DNA from: Sporosarcina ureae
GTDB taxonomy: Bacteria; Bacillota; Bacilli; Bacillales_A; Planococcaceae
Reading direction: 5' to 3'
NCBI RefSeq assembly: GCF_002101375.1
Contig: NZ_CP015207.1
Span: 1,790,001-1,854,000 of the forward strand
Length of the DNA stretch: 64,000 bases
Under the pieces are notes generated by a model. The model saw only the letters and a program-made list of their open reading frames with translations, searched no databases and was not told where the DNA came from. The translations under genes and the position numbers were made by a program. This document shows positions 54,009 through 63,854 of this stretch, in pieces (position 1 is the stretch's first letter; each line of letters begins with the position of its first letter).

Positions 54009-55202
54009 TTATTCATTACTCGTAACGTTATTTTTCTTTACTAGTCGACGTATTAATAAGATGCCCGACAAAATACATAATGTGAACAGTATGCCAATTT
54101 TCATTGTATCGAAGGGAATCGTTTGTTCTTCCTGTACATGAATTGCTAGCTCTTCCGGTTCGCTTGCTACTTGTGTAACGACCTCGGCTGGTTCTTCCTC
54201 CACGTCATCCACCGTACGATCAAATTCCAATTGCGCTTCAGGAAGAAGAGGTGGTATTTCATCCTGTGCTTGTTCTATTTTTTCGGACGGTCTTTCTTTC
54301 TTTTCTTCTTTTTCAATCGTGGTTTGTTTAGTGGGTGTAGGGCTTTCTTTCGGTTGCTCAGTTCGCTTAGTCAAGGAAGAAACTGCTTTGCTGTCTGAAG
54401 GTACTTTGTTCAAAAACTTCGCAATCTGTTGCTGATCGAAAGTAATTTGCAAAAACTCTTCCTGTACATGCGAGTTCTCAGCGTCCTCCACTTTCATCCA
54501 GATACGAGTCCCCTTCTGGAAATCTTCTACTTCAAACTGCACAATACGTGACTTGTTTTGTGAGACCACTTTTGGTTCCACTAAATTACCACCTTGCTCT
54601 ACCGTGAAGCCTTTAACTTTACTCGGTTGAAGAATCTCTAACTGTGCATAGTATCGATTGTCACGTTTACTGACGTGTATTACTTGATTGACATAGTCGT
54701 TCATTACCGATCGTTTACCATCTGACAGCAACTGGTAGTGTACAGTATCATCACTTGGTTGAATCTGGTCAAAGACTGGTAATGATTGCTCCTGGATCAA
54801 CACTTCATATGAAAAAAATTGCTGTGCATGTTCTTTTGGCAAACGATATTTGCCTGTGAGTTCAATCTTTTGATGTATATCCTGTATATCAAACTGAACT
54901 AAGTTTTCTGCTCGATCCAGTCGCGTGCTCGTTTTGTTCCCTTGCTGTACCGCAGTGACGTGCGTTAAGATGTGGTCATTCTTCGCCGAAATGGATAATG
55001 TATAGCGATCTTCCTTAACAGTTAACGTAGCCTGCTTAGTAAATAAAAGATTTATGCTCTCGGCTTCATGTGATAGAAAACTTAGTTCAACTTGATACAC
55101 ATCATGTGTGATTTCTTTCTTTTCGTTTGCATTTACAGAATGAAAAGGAAGCCACGCAGAGATGAGTAGCAAAAGTAGCGGTAATAAAACCATGTTTTTC
55201 AT
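54009..55202 (-). CDS. Double NEAT-domain protein with C-terminal membrane anchor
   Basis: 397 residues. Signal peptide, NEAT 1 (about 33-142), NEAT 2 (about 152-275), a Pro/Glu/Lys-rich stalk (about 285-355) and a C-terminal membrane helix with an RRLVKKN tail. NEAT 2 has the lip helix SVMNDYV. Where haem-binding NEATs carry a YxxxY strand, NEAT 2 reads SHVQEEFLQITFD, with no Tyr, so it may bind haemoproteins rather than haem (inference). No LPxTG or NPQTN motif precedes the anchor, so it seems to be held in the membrane, not sortase-linked. Confidence 0.85.
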   Translation of the reverse strand: MKNMVLLPLLLLLISAWLPFHSVNANEKKEITHDVYQVELSFLSHEAESINLLFTKQATLTVKEDRYTLSISAKNDHILTHVTAVQQGNKTSTRLDRAENLVQFDIQDIHQKIELTGKYRLPKEHAQQFFSYEVLIQEQSLPVFDQIQPSDDTVHYQLLSDGKRSVMNDYVNQVIHVSKRDNRYYAQLEILQPSKVKGFTVEQGGNLVEPKVVSQNKSRIVQFEVEDFQKGTRIWMKVEDAENSHVQEEFLQITFDQQQIAKFLNKVPSDSKAVSSLTKRTEQPKESPTPTKQTTIEKEEKKERPSEKIEQAQDEIPPLLPEAQLEFDRTVDDVEEEPAEVVTQVASEPEELAIHVQEEQTIPFDTMKIGILFTLCILSGILLIRRLVKKNNVTSNE

Positions 55203-55244
55203 TTCGGACGTACACTCCTTTACATATCATGTAAAACGACAGGA

Positions 55245-55278
55245 ACTTCCTTCCGCTTTTGGAAAGGCGAAAGGAAGT
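55245..55278 (-). terminator. Hairpin between the two NEAT genes, possible attenuator
   Basis: Twelve-bp stem with one mismatch (ACTTCCTTCCGC / GCGAAAGGAAGT) just after the SLH-NEAT stop codon. No strong T-run, so it could partly stop or stabilise the transcript and set a higher level of the first two genes. Confidence 0.45.
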
Positions 55279-55292
55279 ATCTGTATTGATTC

Positions 55293-56708
55293 TTATTTTT
55301 CCATGAAGTTTAGTGAACCGTTTAGGATTTTAGCCATTTGTGTGCGTTGTAGTGAATCGCCAGAGTTGATCAAAACTTTACCATTCGGTTGTTTTGCGCC
55401 TGTCATAATTTTTTCTGCATACAACAATGCAAATGCTTGCTTCGCTTCAGGATCTGTAATTGCTTTCCCATCTGCATAGAATGGCAGAGTTGTATCACCT
55501 TTTTTGATTTCATTACCTTCTGCAAATTGAATTGCACGGTATAGCATCAATGCTCCTTGCTGACGAGTCAGTGTATCATTCGGATTGAACTTGGCATTCG
55601 ATTGGACAATACCTGCTTTGGCAAGAGCATTAATTGCGTTGATACGCTCTTTGTCTGTGATTTTGCCTAAATCCTGGAACCCTGCAGAAGGAGCTTCTTC
55701 TAACTTCAACGCACGCGCAACCATCAAGGCGAACTGTGAACGTGTGATGTTGTTACGTGGATTGAACTTGTCCGCACTTTTTACAATACCTTTGTCAAGA
55801 AGTGCGAGAATCGCTTCTTTGTTACCGTCTTTGTCGATGTCTTTGAACGGGTTCACAGTTGGTTTTGCACCGTCAAGAGCAATTTGCACTTTGTGGTTTG
55901 AGTCATATTGTATAGGACCTTCATTCACAATAACGTGAATCTCAGCATTCACTAACTTTGTTAGATCCGCTACATTGAATGTATATGTGCGTACACCTGT
56001 TGATTTATCATCTGTTGCTACAGGTACGTCTTTGCCCGCAACTTTGAAGCCTTGGATATAGCTTCCTTTAGGGAATGTTACTGTTACTTCGTTGCCTTCC
56101 GTTATTTTCTTTACGGATGCAATTGGGGACATATAATCGTTCATGATAGATTCTTCATTCGTCCCATCTTTATATACTTTTACGTTCACATCGCTTATTG
56201 TTTCCGCATCTGTGTCTGCTTTAGCGACTGTTGCACTCATATCAAATTCATACCACTTGTCCATGTTAGCCGCTGGTACTACTACATGAATTCTACCTGG
56301 ATATATTTTATCGGTAACTACCGGGAAAGTATAAGTAGTTGTGCTATCAGTATTTTTAACTTCCGTTGCATCAGCAAATTCTTCTCCTTGTTTCGTTTGA
56401 AGACCTGCAATCATCGGAGCTGATTTAGCCGCAACCGTTACGTTCGCATATGATATTCCGTCTTTTTCAACTAAAGTTCCTTGTGGCACGAGATGGCCAC
56501 TAATTGCCGGCTCAGGTGTCGTTGTTCCAGACTTGTATATATTTAAATCAATCACTTGATCCACTGTTACGGCTTGTTTCAAAGTAGACGTTGCTCGATC
56601 GCTTGTGCTGATCGGATTAGCTGATGCCGCCGTTGGAATAGCGATGGAAGCTGCTAGTAATGAAGCAAGTACTACTTTCGTTACACGAGATGATGTTTTT
56701 TTCGTCAT
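55293..56708 (-). CDS. S-layer-anchored double NEAT haem-binding protein (NEAT-NEAT-3xSLH)
   Basis: 471 residues. Signal peptide ending AASA, NEAT 1 (about 48-160), NEAT 2 (about 172-285, lip helix SIMNDYM and strand IQYDSNHKVQI), then three SLH domains (about 290-471: FKDIDKDGNKEAILALLDKG, FQDLGKITDKERINAINALA, FYADGKAITDPEAKQAFALL). SLH domains bind pyruvylated secondary cell-wall polymer, so this protein displays its haem-binding part on the S-layer, as with BslK of B. anthracis. NEAT 2 has Tyr then His at the YxxxY positions. GGGGG site before ATG. Confidence 0.9.
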   Translation of the reverse strand: MTKKTSSRVTKVVLASLLAASIAIPTAASANPISTSDRATSTLKQAVTVDQVIDLNIYKSGTTTPEPAISGHLVPQGTLVEKDGISYANVTVAAKSAPMIAGLQTKQGEEFADATEVKNTDSTTTYTFPVVTDKIYPGRIHVVVPAANMDKWYEFDMSATVAKADTDAETISDVNVKVYKDGTNEESIMNDYMSPIASVKKITEGNEVTVTFPKGSYIQGFKVAGKDVPVATDDKSTGVRTYTFNVADLTKLVNAEIHVIVNEGPIQYDSNHKVQIALDGAKPTVNPFKDIDKDGNKEAILALLDKGIVKSADKFNPRNNITRSQFALMVARALKLEEAPSAGFQDLGKITDKERINAINALAKAGIVQSNAKFNPNDTLTRQQGALMLYRAIQFAEGNEIKKGDTTLPFYADGKAITDPEAKQAFALLYAEKIMTGAKQPNGKVLINSGDSLQRTQMAKILNGSLNFMEK

Positions 56709-56710
56709 AA

Positions 56711-57355
56711 TTAGTGTTCCCCCTGTTTTCTTTGGAATCTAGTTTTATACAATAAAAATGCAGAACCTGCCAATACGAAGATTAATAGGTACGGCGTTGA
56801 ATCACTGGTTTGTGGATTCTTAACTGGTTCTTGAGTAGTTGGTTTTTTTGTCACTGTACTGGTACTAGTGTTGGTGTTAATACTAGGTGGTCGGTTCGTA
56901 TTAGTTGTTGGTGGTTTTACTGCCGGTGGTGTCACGGCGTTCTTGTCCTCAAACACTAAATCCACTGTATACTCGTGATGGTAATTAATATGCTCTACGT
57001 CGACTTTCATCGGGATCTTTACAGGTTTTGAAATATCACTTACGCTAAACTCTACAACACGCGTATCAGCCTTAAGATCTTCATTGACCACCTCCGCTCC
57101 GCCTGCTGGCTCGAACTTCGTAATCCATGAACTGTTCTTAAGCGTCAGCTGTACGATGGCAGAACCATTCGTTACAGTTACGAGTGCCGGTTTTTGGAAA
57201 TAATCATTTGCAATAGATGCGTTCTTGCTATCTGGCTGATTAACCTGATAATTTAATTGCTGGGTCCCGTCTGCTATTTTAGCAGATGCTTGCGGTAGAC
57301 CTACTGTCAACACGAAAAAACTTACAACTAAAAAGTATAAAAATGCTTTTCTCAC
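56711..57355 (-). CDS. isdC: IsdC-type haem-binding protein with NPQTS sorting signal
   Basis: 214 residues. Signal peptide (LPQASA), one NEAT domain (about 28-140) with lip helix SIANDYF and the haem-ligand strand INYHHEYTVDL, where Tyr125 and Tyr129 form the YxxxY pair, a Thr/Pro/Asn-rich stalk, NPQTS (180-184), membrane helix and RFQRK tail. NPQTS fits the sortase B encoded at the operon's other end. GTG 57355 is chosen (GAGAGGGG upstream); the GTG seven codons earlier overlaps that site. First gene of the isd operon; two bases separate its stop from the next gene's ATG. Confidence 0.9.
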   Translation of the reverse strand: MRKAFLYFLVVSFFVLTVGLPQASAKIADGTQQLNYQVNQPDSKNASIANDYFQKPALVTVTNGSAIVQLTLKNSSWITKFEPAGGAEVVNEDLKADTRVVEFSVSDISKPVKIPMKVDVEHINYHHEYTVDLVFEDKNAVTPPAVKPPTTNTNRPPSINTNTSTSTVTKKPTTQEPVKNPQTSDSTPYLLIFVLAGSAFLLYKTRFQRKQGEH

Positions 57356-57693
57356 TTGGACATAAACCCCTCTCACTTGCTCATTTTCATGCTACATAAA
57401 TCCACCGATTGACTACCATTCACTGGATATATTTCCACTTCTAAATTATCTCATAAATTACCCCATACATGAATCATTGCAACTATATCATCTAATGATC
57501 TATGACAAATCTGTGACATTTGTAACGTATAAATGAGAACAGTTATCATTTAATATATCCTGTTTTTCCAGTAATGTCAACTAGTATTTGGAAAATTATT
57601 TCAATTTAGGCTATAAACTTTTTAACTAGTCACTAAATCTAAAGCTTCGCATAGTCTAGATGGATATGATTTATGGATGAAAGGGGTATTGCA
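57356..57693. other. Divergent control region of isdC and the hypothetical gene
   Basis: About 340 bases without a gene. It holds the Fur-like box at 57534-57548 and AT-rich sequence on both sides where the two divergent promoters must lie; I could not fix either -35/-10 pair with confidence. Confidence 0.6.
57534..57548. promoter_or_regulatory. Fur-box-like operator
   Basis: TGAGAACAGTTATCA matches 11 of the 14 defined bases of the 7-1-7 Fur box TGATAATNATTATCA. It lies about 180 bp before isdC and 146 bp before the divergent hypothetical gene, so iron control of one or both is plausible. Confidence 0.6.
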
Positions 57694-58182
57694 ATGAATA
57701 TTCAGTCCTTCAGTGGTGTCGTAATGGTAATAAATGATTTTTATACGGGGCAAAATAATGACGCTGGTTGCTACTTGTTGATGACAGTCGATAATGGTAG
57801 AGGAAATGTCGTCAACTTTGTAGTAGAGCCGACAACTTATTTCGTCAATCATGTAAAAATTCATGTAGGTGATCGCGTTACAGGATTTTATGATGCCGAT
57901 GCTGCCACGCCTATGATCTATCCTCCACAATTTAGAGCAATTGTTATGTCTAAAGACTCCCCCCGTGAAAACGTCAAAGTTGACTACTTCAATCGTCGCT
58001 TGCAAAGTAGTGACGGAACGCTTCAGCTTAATCTGTCTCCGCAAACTGAAATACTTTTGACAAATGACCAGTATTTCACAGGAAATATAGCAGAGCGAAA
58101 TTTGATAGTTATATATACCACAACGACAAAGAGTATCCCTGCCCAAACTACACCACATAAAATTATAGTAATTTGTTCATGA
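57694..58182 (+). CDS. Conserved-looking hypothetical protein, 162 residues
   Basis: 162 residues, no signal peptide or membrane helix. The sequence looks like a beta-rich single domain: VVMVINDFYTGQNNDAGCYL, VVNFVVEPTTYFVNH, VGDRVTGFYD and ERNLIVIYTTTTKSIPAQ. The VGDRVTGFYD phrase is reminiscent of OB-fold proteins, but I cannot name the family. ATG 57694 follows AAAGGGG. It shares a control region and a Fur-like box with isdC, so a link to iron or to the surface is possible. A strong terminator follows it. Confidence 0.75.
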   Translation: MNIQSFSGVVMVINDFYTGQNNDAGCYLLMTVDNGRGNVVNFVVEPTTYFVNHVKIHVGDRVTGFYDADAATPMIYPPQFRAIVMSKDSPRENVKVDYFNRRLQSSDGTLQLNLSPQTEILLTNDQYFTGNIAERNLIVIYTTTTKSIPAQTTPHKIIVICS

Positions 58183-58196
58183 ATTGTGTACTTAGA

Positions 58197-58238
58197 TAAA
58201 ACAAAGACACGCTCATTGAAGCGTGTCTTTGTTTTATA
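58197..58238. terminator. Bidirectional terminator
   Basis: Twelve-bp perfect stem (ACAAAGACACGC / GCGTGTCTTTGT), 8-base loop, with A and T runs on the two sides, between the hypothetical gene and tatD. Confidence 0.95.
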
Positions 58239-59010
58239 TGCAAAAGAATCGTTGTGTTGTCTTATAGATTTCTCTATATGCTTCATCAACAGTTACACCT
58301 TTAATTTTGGCGATACTGTTAATACTCTCATGCAACATAGAAGGATGCGTTAATTTACCTTTAAAACAATGTTCAAAAGGCCACGGTCCATCTGTTTCTA
58401 CCATTAGCTGAGTGAACGGAACTTGTTTGACTATATGTTGAATCTTTTCTCGATATGTAACTTCTGGCGTCACAGAAATCATATATCCGTTCGAAACTAT
58501 TCTTTGCAATACTCTGTCGTCTCCTTTAAACCAATGAAAGTGTGCTTTCGAGATTGAATACTGTTCCAACATCTCACAAACAATAGTTGCATCTGCATAA
58601 ACGGCATGCAAAGAAATTGGCAAGTTATATTTATCTGCCTTCCGAACAAAACATTCCAACACATTTTTATAAAGTGACACGTCAAAATCAGCCTGCTCTT
58701 GTCGCAAATAATAAGGTAACCCTACTTCTCCAATCGCAGCGAGGCAATTGGCATGTTCATCAATCAATTGCAGTATAGCTGAAAGTTCCACTTCACTCGG
58801 TAACGCTTGTTCTGGATGATAACCTATTGCAGGTTTGATCCGTCTATCTATTTTCGAAAGTTCTAATTGCTTAACGGAAGATGCGAAGTCATTTGAAACC
58901 GCCACTAGTGCAGTCACATCATTCACTTCTAATGCGCGCAAAACTTGAATTCGTTCTTCTTCTTCATACATATCTAAATGAATATGCGCATCGATTACAT
59001 GCCTGCTCAA
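58234..59010 (-). CDS. TatD-family metal-dependent hydrolase
   Basis: 258 residues, amidohydrolase-like TIM barrel. Metal ligands: HIHLD near the N-terminus, Glu in AIGEVGLPYY (about 93), His in ISLHAVYA and HFHWFKG, and Asp in LMVETDGPW (about 207). TatD proteins are 3'-5' exonucleases/DNases or related phosphoesterases; this one is a divergent member, since the typical DxHxH and EIGLDY are altered to DAHIH and EVGLPYY. TTG start behind GAGGGTGAT. Single-gene unit. Confidence 0.85.
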   Translation of the reverse strand: MSRHVIDAHIHLDMYEEEERIQVLRALEVNDVTALVAVSNDFASSVKQLELSKIDRRIKPAIGYHPEQALPSEVELSAILQLIDEHANCLAAIGEVGLPYYLRQEQADFDVSLYKNVLECFVRKADKYNLPISLHAVYADATIVCEMLEQYSISKAHFHWFKGDDRVLQRIVSNGYMISVTPEVTYREKIQHIVKQVPFTQLMVETDGPWPFEHCFKGKLTHPSMLHESINSIAKIKGVTVDEAYREIYKTTQRFFCI

Positions 59011-59131
59011 AACTTATCACCCTCTTTCACTAATATGCTATGTTTCACGTGAAACGTTTCTCCTTGAATGAACCCAAACTATTATCTCAGCGTCATACTA
59101 CTTTCTATTACAAAAAAGTAGGCGGTGACAT

Positions 59132-59920
59132 ATGAACTTGCATGCATTACGTACGAAAACAATGAATACAACACGACAACTCTTTATTTTCGGTTGGCAA
59201 CAAGCTTTGGCTTGCATTTTCCCTATTATTATCTTCAGTTCACTGGCACTTACACAACTCATCCCTTTACCTTTTCTACCACGATACGACTGGCTACTCC
59301 TCATTTTCATAGGAACTCAGTGGTGGATGGTACGATCTGGACTCGAAACACGTGATGAACTGAAAGTGATTACGTTATTTCACATCATCGGCCTAACTTT
59401 AGAAATATTTAAAGTACATATGGGTTCTTGGTCTTATCCTGAGGAAGGATTTTTCAAAGTTTTCGATGTTCCTTTGTACAGCGGCTTCATGTATGCAAGT
59501 GTAGCAAGTTATTTGTGCCAGGCTTGGAGGAGATTGCACGTCCACCTCATTCAGTGGCCTCCGCTCTGGGCAGTTATTCCTCTTGCTATCGCGATATATG
59601 GAAACTTCTTCACACATCATTATTGGTTCGATTTAAGATGGTGGTTGTCCGCATTAGTACTGGTTATTTTTTGGCGTGCCTCGGTTAGTTATTGGATAAA
59701 CGACACACAGTACCGTATGCCCTTATCCCTATCATTCATATGCATTGGCTTTTTCGTTTGGGTAGCTGAAAATATTGCTACTTTCTTCGGTGCTTGGACC
59801 TATCCCAATCAAAGTGAGACATGGCATCTCGTTGGCATAGGTAAATTAAGTTCTTGGTTACTATTAGTGATCGTCAGTTTCCTCATCGTGGCGGTGTTAA
59901 AACAAATTAAAAAGGAATAG
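59132..59920 (+). CDS. DUF817 family membrane protein
   Basis: 262 residues, about eight membrane helices, rich in Trp and His. The blocks THLEIFKV-like (TLEIFKVHMGSWSYPEEGFF), YSGFMYASVASYLCQAWRR and AENIATFFGAWTYPNQ match DUF817. The two similar GSWSYP and GAWTYP motifs suggest internal symmetry. Function unknown. ATG behind AGGCGGTGA; divergent from tatD. Confidence 0.85.
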   Translation: MNLHALRTKTMNTTRQLFIFGWQQALACIFPIIIFSSLALTQLIPLPFLPRYDWLLLIFIGTQWWMVRSGLETRDELKVITLFHIIGLTLEIFKVHMGSWSYPEEGFFKVFDVPLYSGFMYASVASYLCQAWRRLHVHLIQWPPLWAVIPLAIAIYGNFFTHHYWFDLRWWLSALVLVIFWRASVSYWINDTQYRMPLSLSFICIGFFVWVAENIATFFGAWTYPNQSETWHLVGIGKLSSWLLLVIVSFLIVAVLKQIKKE

Positions 59921-60002
59921 ATATGTATATCGTAACAGGTAAGTACTTTACTAAGCCCCCTAAGAAGGGTATATTCCATGGGAAATAAAAACCGGCACTA
60001 TC

Positions 60003-60034
60003 AAAAACGCAGCAGGCTCAATAGCCTACTGCGT
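60003..60034 (-). terminator. Terminator of the cyclophilin gene
   Basis: Twelve-bp stem with one mismatch (ACGCAGCAGGCT / AGCCTACTGCGT), tetraloop CAAT, followed on the minus strand by TTTTTG. Confidence 0.88.
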
Positions 60035-60044
60035 CTTGTAATGA

Positions 60045-60728
60045 TTAATGTGTAACTGGTTTAGGGTAGTCGAAGCCTTTTGTGTCTACTTCAACTGTCT
60101 TCATCTTCTGCTCTTTGATAGGCTTATCCATAGCATCTGTTTCATTAGCTACAATAGCATTCACTGTCTCCATGCCTTCCGTCACTTTACCGAAAGCCGC
60201 ATACTCTCCGTCAAGTGAAGAGTTGTCGTCTGTCATGATAAAGAATTGTGACCCTGCAGAGTTCGGCTCTTGCGTACGTGCAGTCGAAATCACACCGCGC
60301 TCATGTTTCATAGTATTTTCAAAACCGTTTGAAGAGAATTCTCCGTCAATAGCGTATCCCGGTCCGCCTGAGCCATCACCAGATGAATCTCCGCCTTGAA
60401 TCATAAAGCCTGGAATCACACGGTGGAAAATCAAGCCATCGTAATAGCCGTCTTCAATTAAAGAAATGAAATTCGCTACCGTATTCGGTGCAACAGTCGG
60501 CTCTAATTCCAACACAATCTGCTCATCATTTTCCATCGTGATCGTCACGACGGGGTTCTCTTTTACATCCTTCGAGTAATCAACCGCTTCTTCTTTAGGT
60601 TGTTCTGTGGATTCTTCTTTAGGTGTCTCCACTGTTTTTTCTTCAGTCGCTTTGCCACACCCTACTAAAAGAACGGCTAACGCCATCAAACTCATTATGA
60701 AATACCATGCTTTATTACGCTTGAACAT
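60045..60728 (-). CDS. Cyclophilin-type peptidyl-prolyl isomerase, lipoprotein
   Basis: 227 residues. Lipoprotein signal with lipobox LVGC, a Lys/Glu/Pro-rich linker, then a cyclophilin domain (about 60-225) with the catalytic Arg in IFHRVIPGFMIQGGD and the motifs STARTQEPNSAGSQFFI and YAAFGKVTEGME. It should catalyse proline cis-trans isomerisation outside the membrane, helping exported proteins fold. B. subtilis PpiB is cytoplasmic; the extracytoplasmic form here resembles lipoprotein cyclophilins of other Firmicutes. Confidence 0.92.
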   Translation of the reverse strand: MFKRNKAWYFIMSLMALAVLLVGCGKATEEKTVETPKEESTEQPKEEAVDYSKDVKENPVVTITMENDEQIVLELEPTVAPNTVANFISLIEDGYYDGLIFHRVIPGFMIQGGDSSGDGSGGPGYAIDGEFSSNGFENTMKHERGVISTARTQEPNSAGSQFFIMTDDNSSLDGEYAAFGKVTEGMETVNAIVANETDAMDKPIKEQKMKTVEVDTKGFDYPKPVTH

Positions 60729-60786
60729 ATCCGTCTAACACTCCCTATTATTTTATATCTTCTATGACCTACTCCGAGCTATGGTT

Positions 60787-61299
60787 TTACTCTTCACGGT
60801 AACGTAATGCTAATCCCTTTAGGAAGTTTCGAGCGTATCGATCACCACACGGTTTATAGTTTCGATGACCTTCTTTACGAAGAACAGCACTTAACTCGTT
60901 TTTAGAAATCGTAACACCTGCATTTTCTAAAATCTCTAGCATATCTTCACTTGTAAGAGATAATGCGATTTTGACTTTTTTCAGCAAAATATTATTGACA
61001 TTACGATGGCCTTCTTCTGACATTAGAAATGGTTGCGGAGCATTGCCGGTATTTTCTGGTACTCCTCTTTTGGAGCTGATCAAGCCATTTAGAAATGACT
61101 CCAACGTCATGTTGTCGATTTCCTTTGCATATTCATTCATCTGCATTTCATCTGTACTATCTTCATTCGTTTTTGTCAGCATCTCTTTTACTTCCGCTCT
61201 GTTTGTCTGCAGTCCGCCTAACGCAAACATTTCTACAACTGCAGAATCCTTTAGATCCAGCGCATAGCGTAATCTGCTTAAAATATCATTATTATTCAT
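60787..61299 (-). CDS. DUF1456 family protein (YehS-like)
   Basis: 170 residues with two copies of a helical motif: NDILSRLRYALDLKDSAVVE near the N-terminus and NILLKKVKIALSLTSEDMLE at about 103, each followed by a segment with a conserved Leu pattern; the C-terminus reads LRKEGHRNYKPCGDRYARNF. This double DUF1456 structure is that of E. coli YehS, whose role is unknown. Monocistronic. Confidence 0.88.
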   Translation of the reverse strand: MNNNDILSRLRYALDLKDSAVVEMFALGGLQTNRAEVKEMLTKTNEDSTDEMQMNEYAKEIDNMTLESFLNGLISSKRGVPENTGNAPQPFLMSEEGHRNVNNILLKKVKIALSLTSEDMLEILENAGVTISKNELSAVLRKEGHRNYKPCGDRYARNFLKGLALRYREE

Positions 61300-61373
61300 G
61301 TAATCACCTGTACCCTCTATAGTATATAGCTTTGGTTCTTAGTATAGCCTGATTCGTTATAATTTGTCTTCAT

Positions 61374-61736
61374 TCAGTCAATTGACGTTGAATCTGTCTC
61401 TTGTTCAATCGTTTGCATAAACTGATCGCCAAAATCACAAATCGATGTAACGACTGGTTCCAATAATAAACCAATTTCACTTAATTTGTACTCCACTTTT
61501 GGTGGCACGACGGGATAGACATAGCGCGTAATGATTTCATCCTCTTCTAATTCACGTAACTGTCTAATCAACATTCGTTGATTAGCATCTGGAAGTTTTT
61601 TCTGTATTTCGCTTAGTCTTAACGGTGTTTCGTGCAATAAGCACCAGATGATCGCAATTTTCCAACGACCACCTATGACAGACAAAGCTAAATCTTTGCT
61701 CGTAAAGTACTGCTTATCTTTATAATGAATGACCAT
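61374..61736 (-). CDS. HxlR-family transcriptional regulator
   Basis: 120 residues. HxlR winged helix: SVIGGRWKIAIIWCLLHETP, RLSEIQKKLPDANQRMLIRQ, LRELEEDEIITRYVYPVVPP, VEYKLSEIG. The family is named for a formaldehyde-responsive activator, and others sense quinones or aldehydes through cysteine. Two cysteines are present, at about residues 32 and 98. It is divergent from the formaldehyde dehydrogenase operon with 125 bp between, so it most likely controls that operon. Start ATG behind GAAGTGAAGC. Confidence 0.9.
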   Translation of the reverse strand: MVIHYKDKQYFTSKDLALSVIGGRWKIAIIWCLLHETPLRLSEIQKKLPDANQRMLIRQLRELEEDEIITRYVYPVVPPKVEYKLSEIGLLLEPVVTSICDFGDQFMQTIEQETDSTSID

Positions 61737-61843
61737 ATTGCTTCACTTCTTTCTATACTAATCATGTTCATAGTGACAAAAGAGTCAGTATTGCATGGTG
61801 AATTATAATATGTAATGATAGAAAAGTAAACACAATACAGTAA

Positions 61844-62980
<1,137 letters not shown>

Positions 62981-62984
62981 GATC

Positions 62985-63818
62985 ATGAATGTAGAACGCG
63001 TTGAGCAACGTCGCTCTTTTGGTGGGGAACAAAACAAGTACAACCATTATTCAGAAGTTCTCAAGTGTGATATGACATTTAGTGTCTTCTTACCATCTAA
63101 TAAAGAACAAAAAGAAATACCGCTCATTTGGTTTTTATCGGGATTAACATGTACGGATGATAACTTCAGTCAAAAAAGTGGTTTCCAAAGCTTAGCTGAA
63201 AAACATCAGGTAGCTGTAATTATACCCGATACATCACCACGCGGAGAAGATGTAGCGAACGTTGAGGCATTTGACCTTGGACAAGGTGCGAGCTTTTATT
63301 TAAACGCAACTGAAGAGCCATGGGCTAAGCATTATCAAATGTATTCGTATATAACGGAGGAGCTAAGTAAAATTGCCGCTACTCTAGTGCCTAATTTCTC
63401 AGGTAAAGAAAGTATCATGGGTCACTCAATGGGTGGTTATGGTGCATTGATGATTGGAATGAAGAATGCTAATCGTTTCAAAGCGATTTCAGCGTTCTCT
63501 CCAATTTCAAGTCCGAGCGATGTTCCGTGGGGAGTCAAGGCATTTTCTACTTATCTTGGTGAAGACAAAGCGACTTGGAAGCAATGGGATACTACAGAAC
63601 TGGTGAAAGAAGCGGGTCTTCCTCCTATTTTGATCACGCAAGGAATGGCAGACGATTTCTATCCAGAGCAGTTGAATGAGAAGCCGTTCCTAGAAAATGC
63701 GAAGCAGCATAACCAGGCAGTGGAGTATAACCAAGTAGAAGGCTATGACCACAGCTACTTCTTCATCTCCTCATTCTTGGAAGAACACTTTGACTTTCAT
63801 ATGAAGAACTTGGAGTAA
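62985..63818 (+). CDS. fghA: S-formylglutathione hydrolase family esterase
   Basis: 277 residues, esterase D family. Full triad: Ser in GHSMGGYGAL (about 149), Asp in GMADDFYPEQ, His in GYDHSYFF. FLSGLTCTDDNFSQKSGFQ is a family signature. It splits the S-formyl thiol made by the preceding dehydrogenase into formate and free thiol, finishing formaldehyde removal. ATG 62985 follows GGAGAGTGAG; the ATG at 62970 lies inside the dehydrogenase gene and lacks a site. Confidence 0.92.
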   Translation: MNVERVEQRRSFGGEQNKYNHYSEVLKCDMTFSVFLPSNKEQKEIPLIWFLSGLTCTDDNFSQKSGFQSLAEKHQVAVIIPDTSPRGEDVANVEAFDLGQGASFYLNATEEPWAKHYQMYSYITEELSKIAATLVPNFSGKESIMGHSMGGYGALMIGMKNANRFKAISAFSPISSPSDVPWGVKAFSTYLGEDKATWKQWDTTELVKEAGLPPILITQGMADDFYPEQLNEKPFLENAKQHNQAVEYNQVEGYDHSYFFISSFLEEHFDFHMKNLE

Positions 63819-63854
63819 ACTATTTATAAATAGAGTGTCGTAATAGTGTATTGT

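Noticed and set aside
57622-58158. 178-codon minus-strand frame opposite the hypothetical gene
   Set aside because: The plus-strand frame has a good ribosome binding site and a following terminator; the minus frame has neither and is Cys/Ile-rich in the manner of antisense frames.
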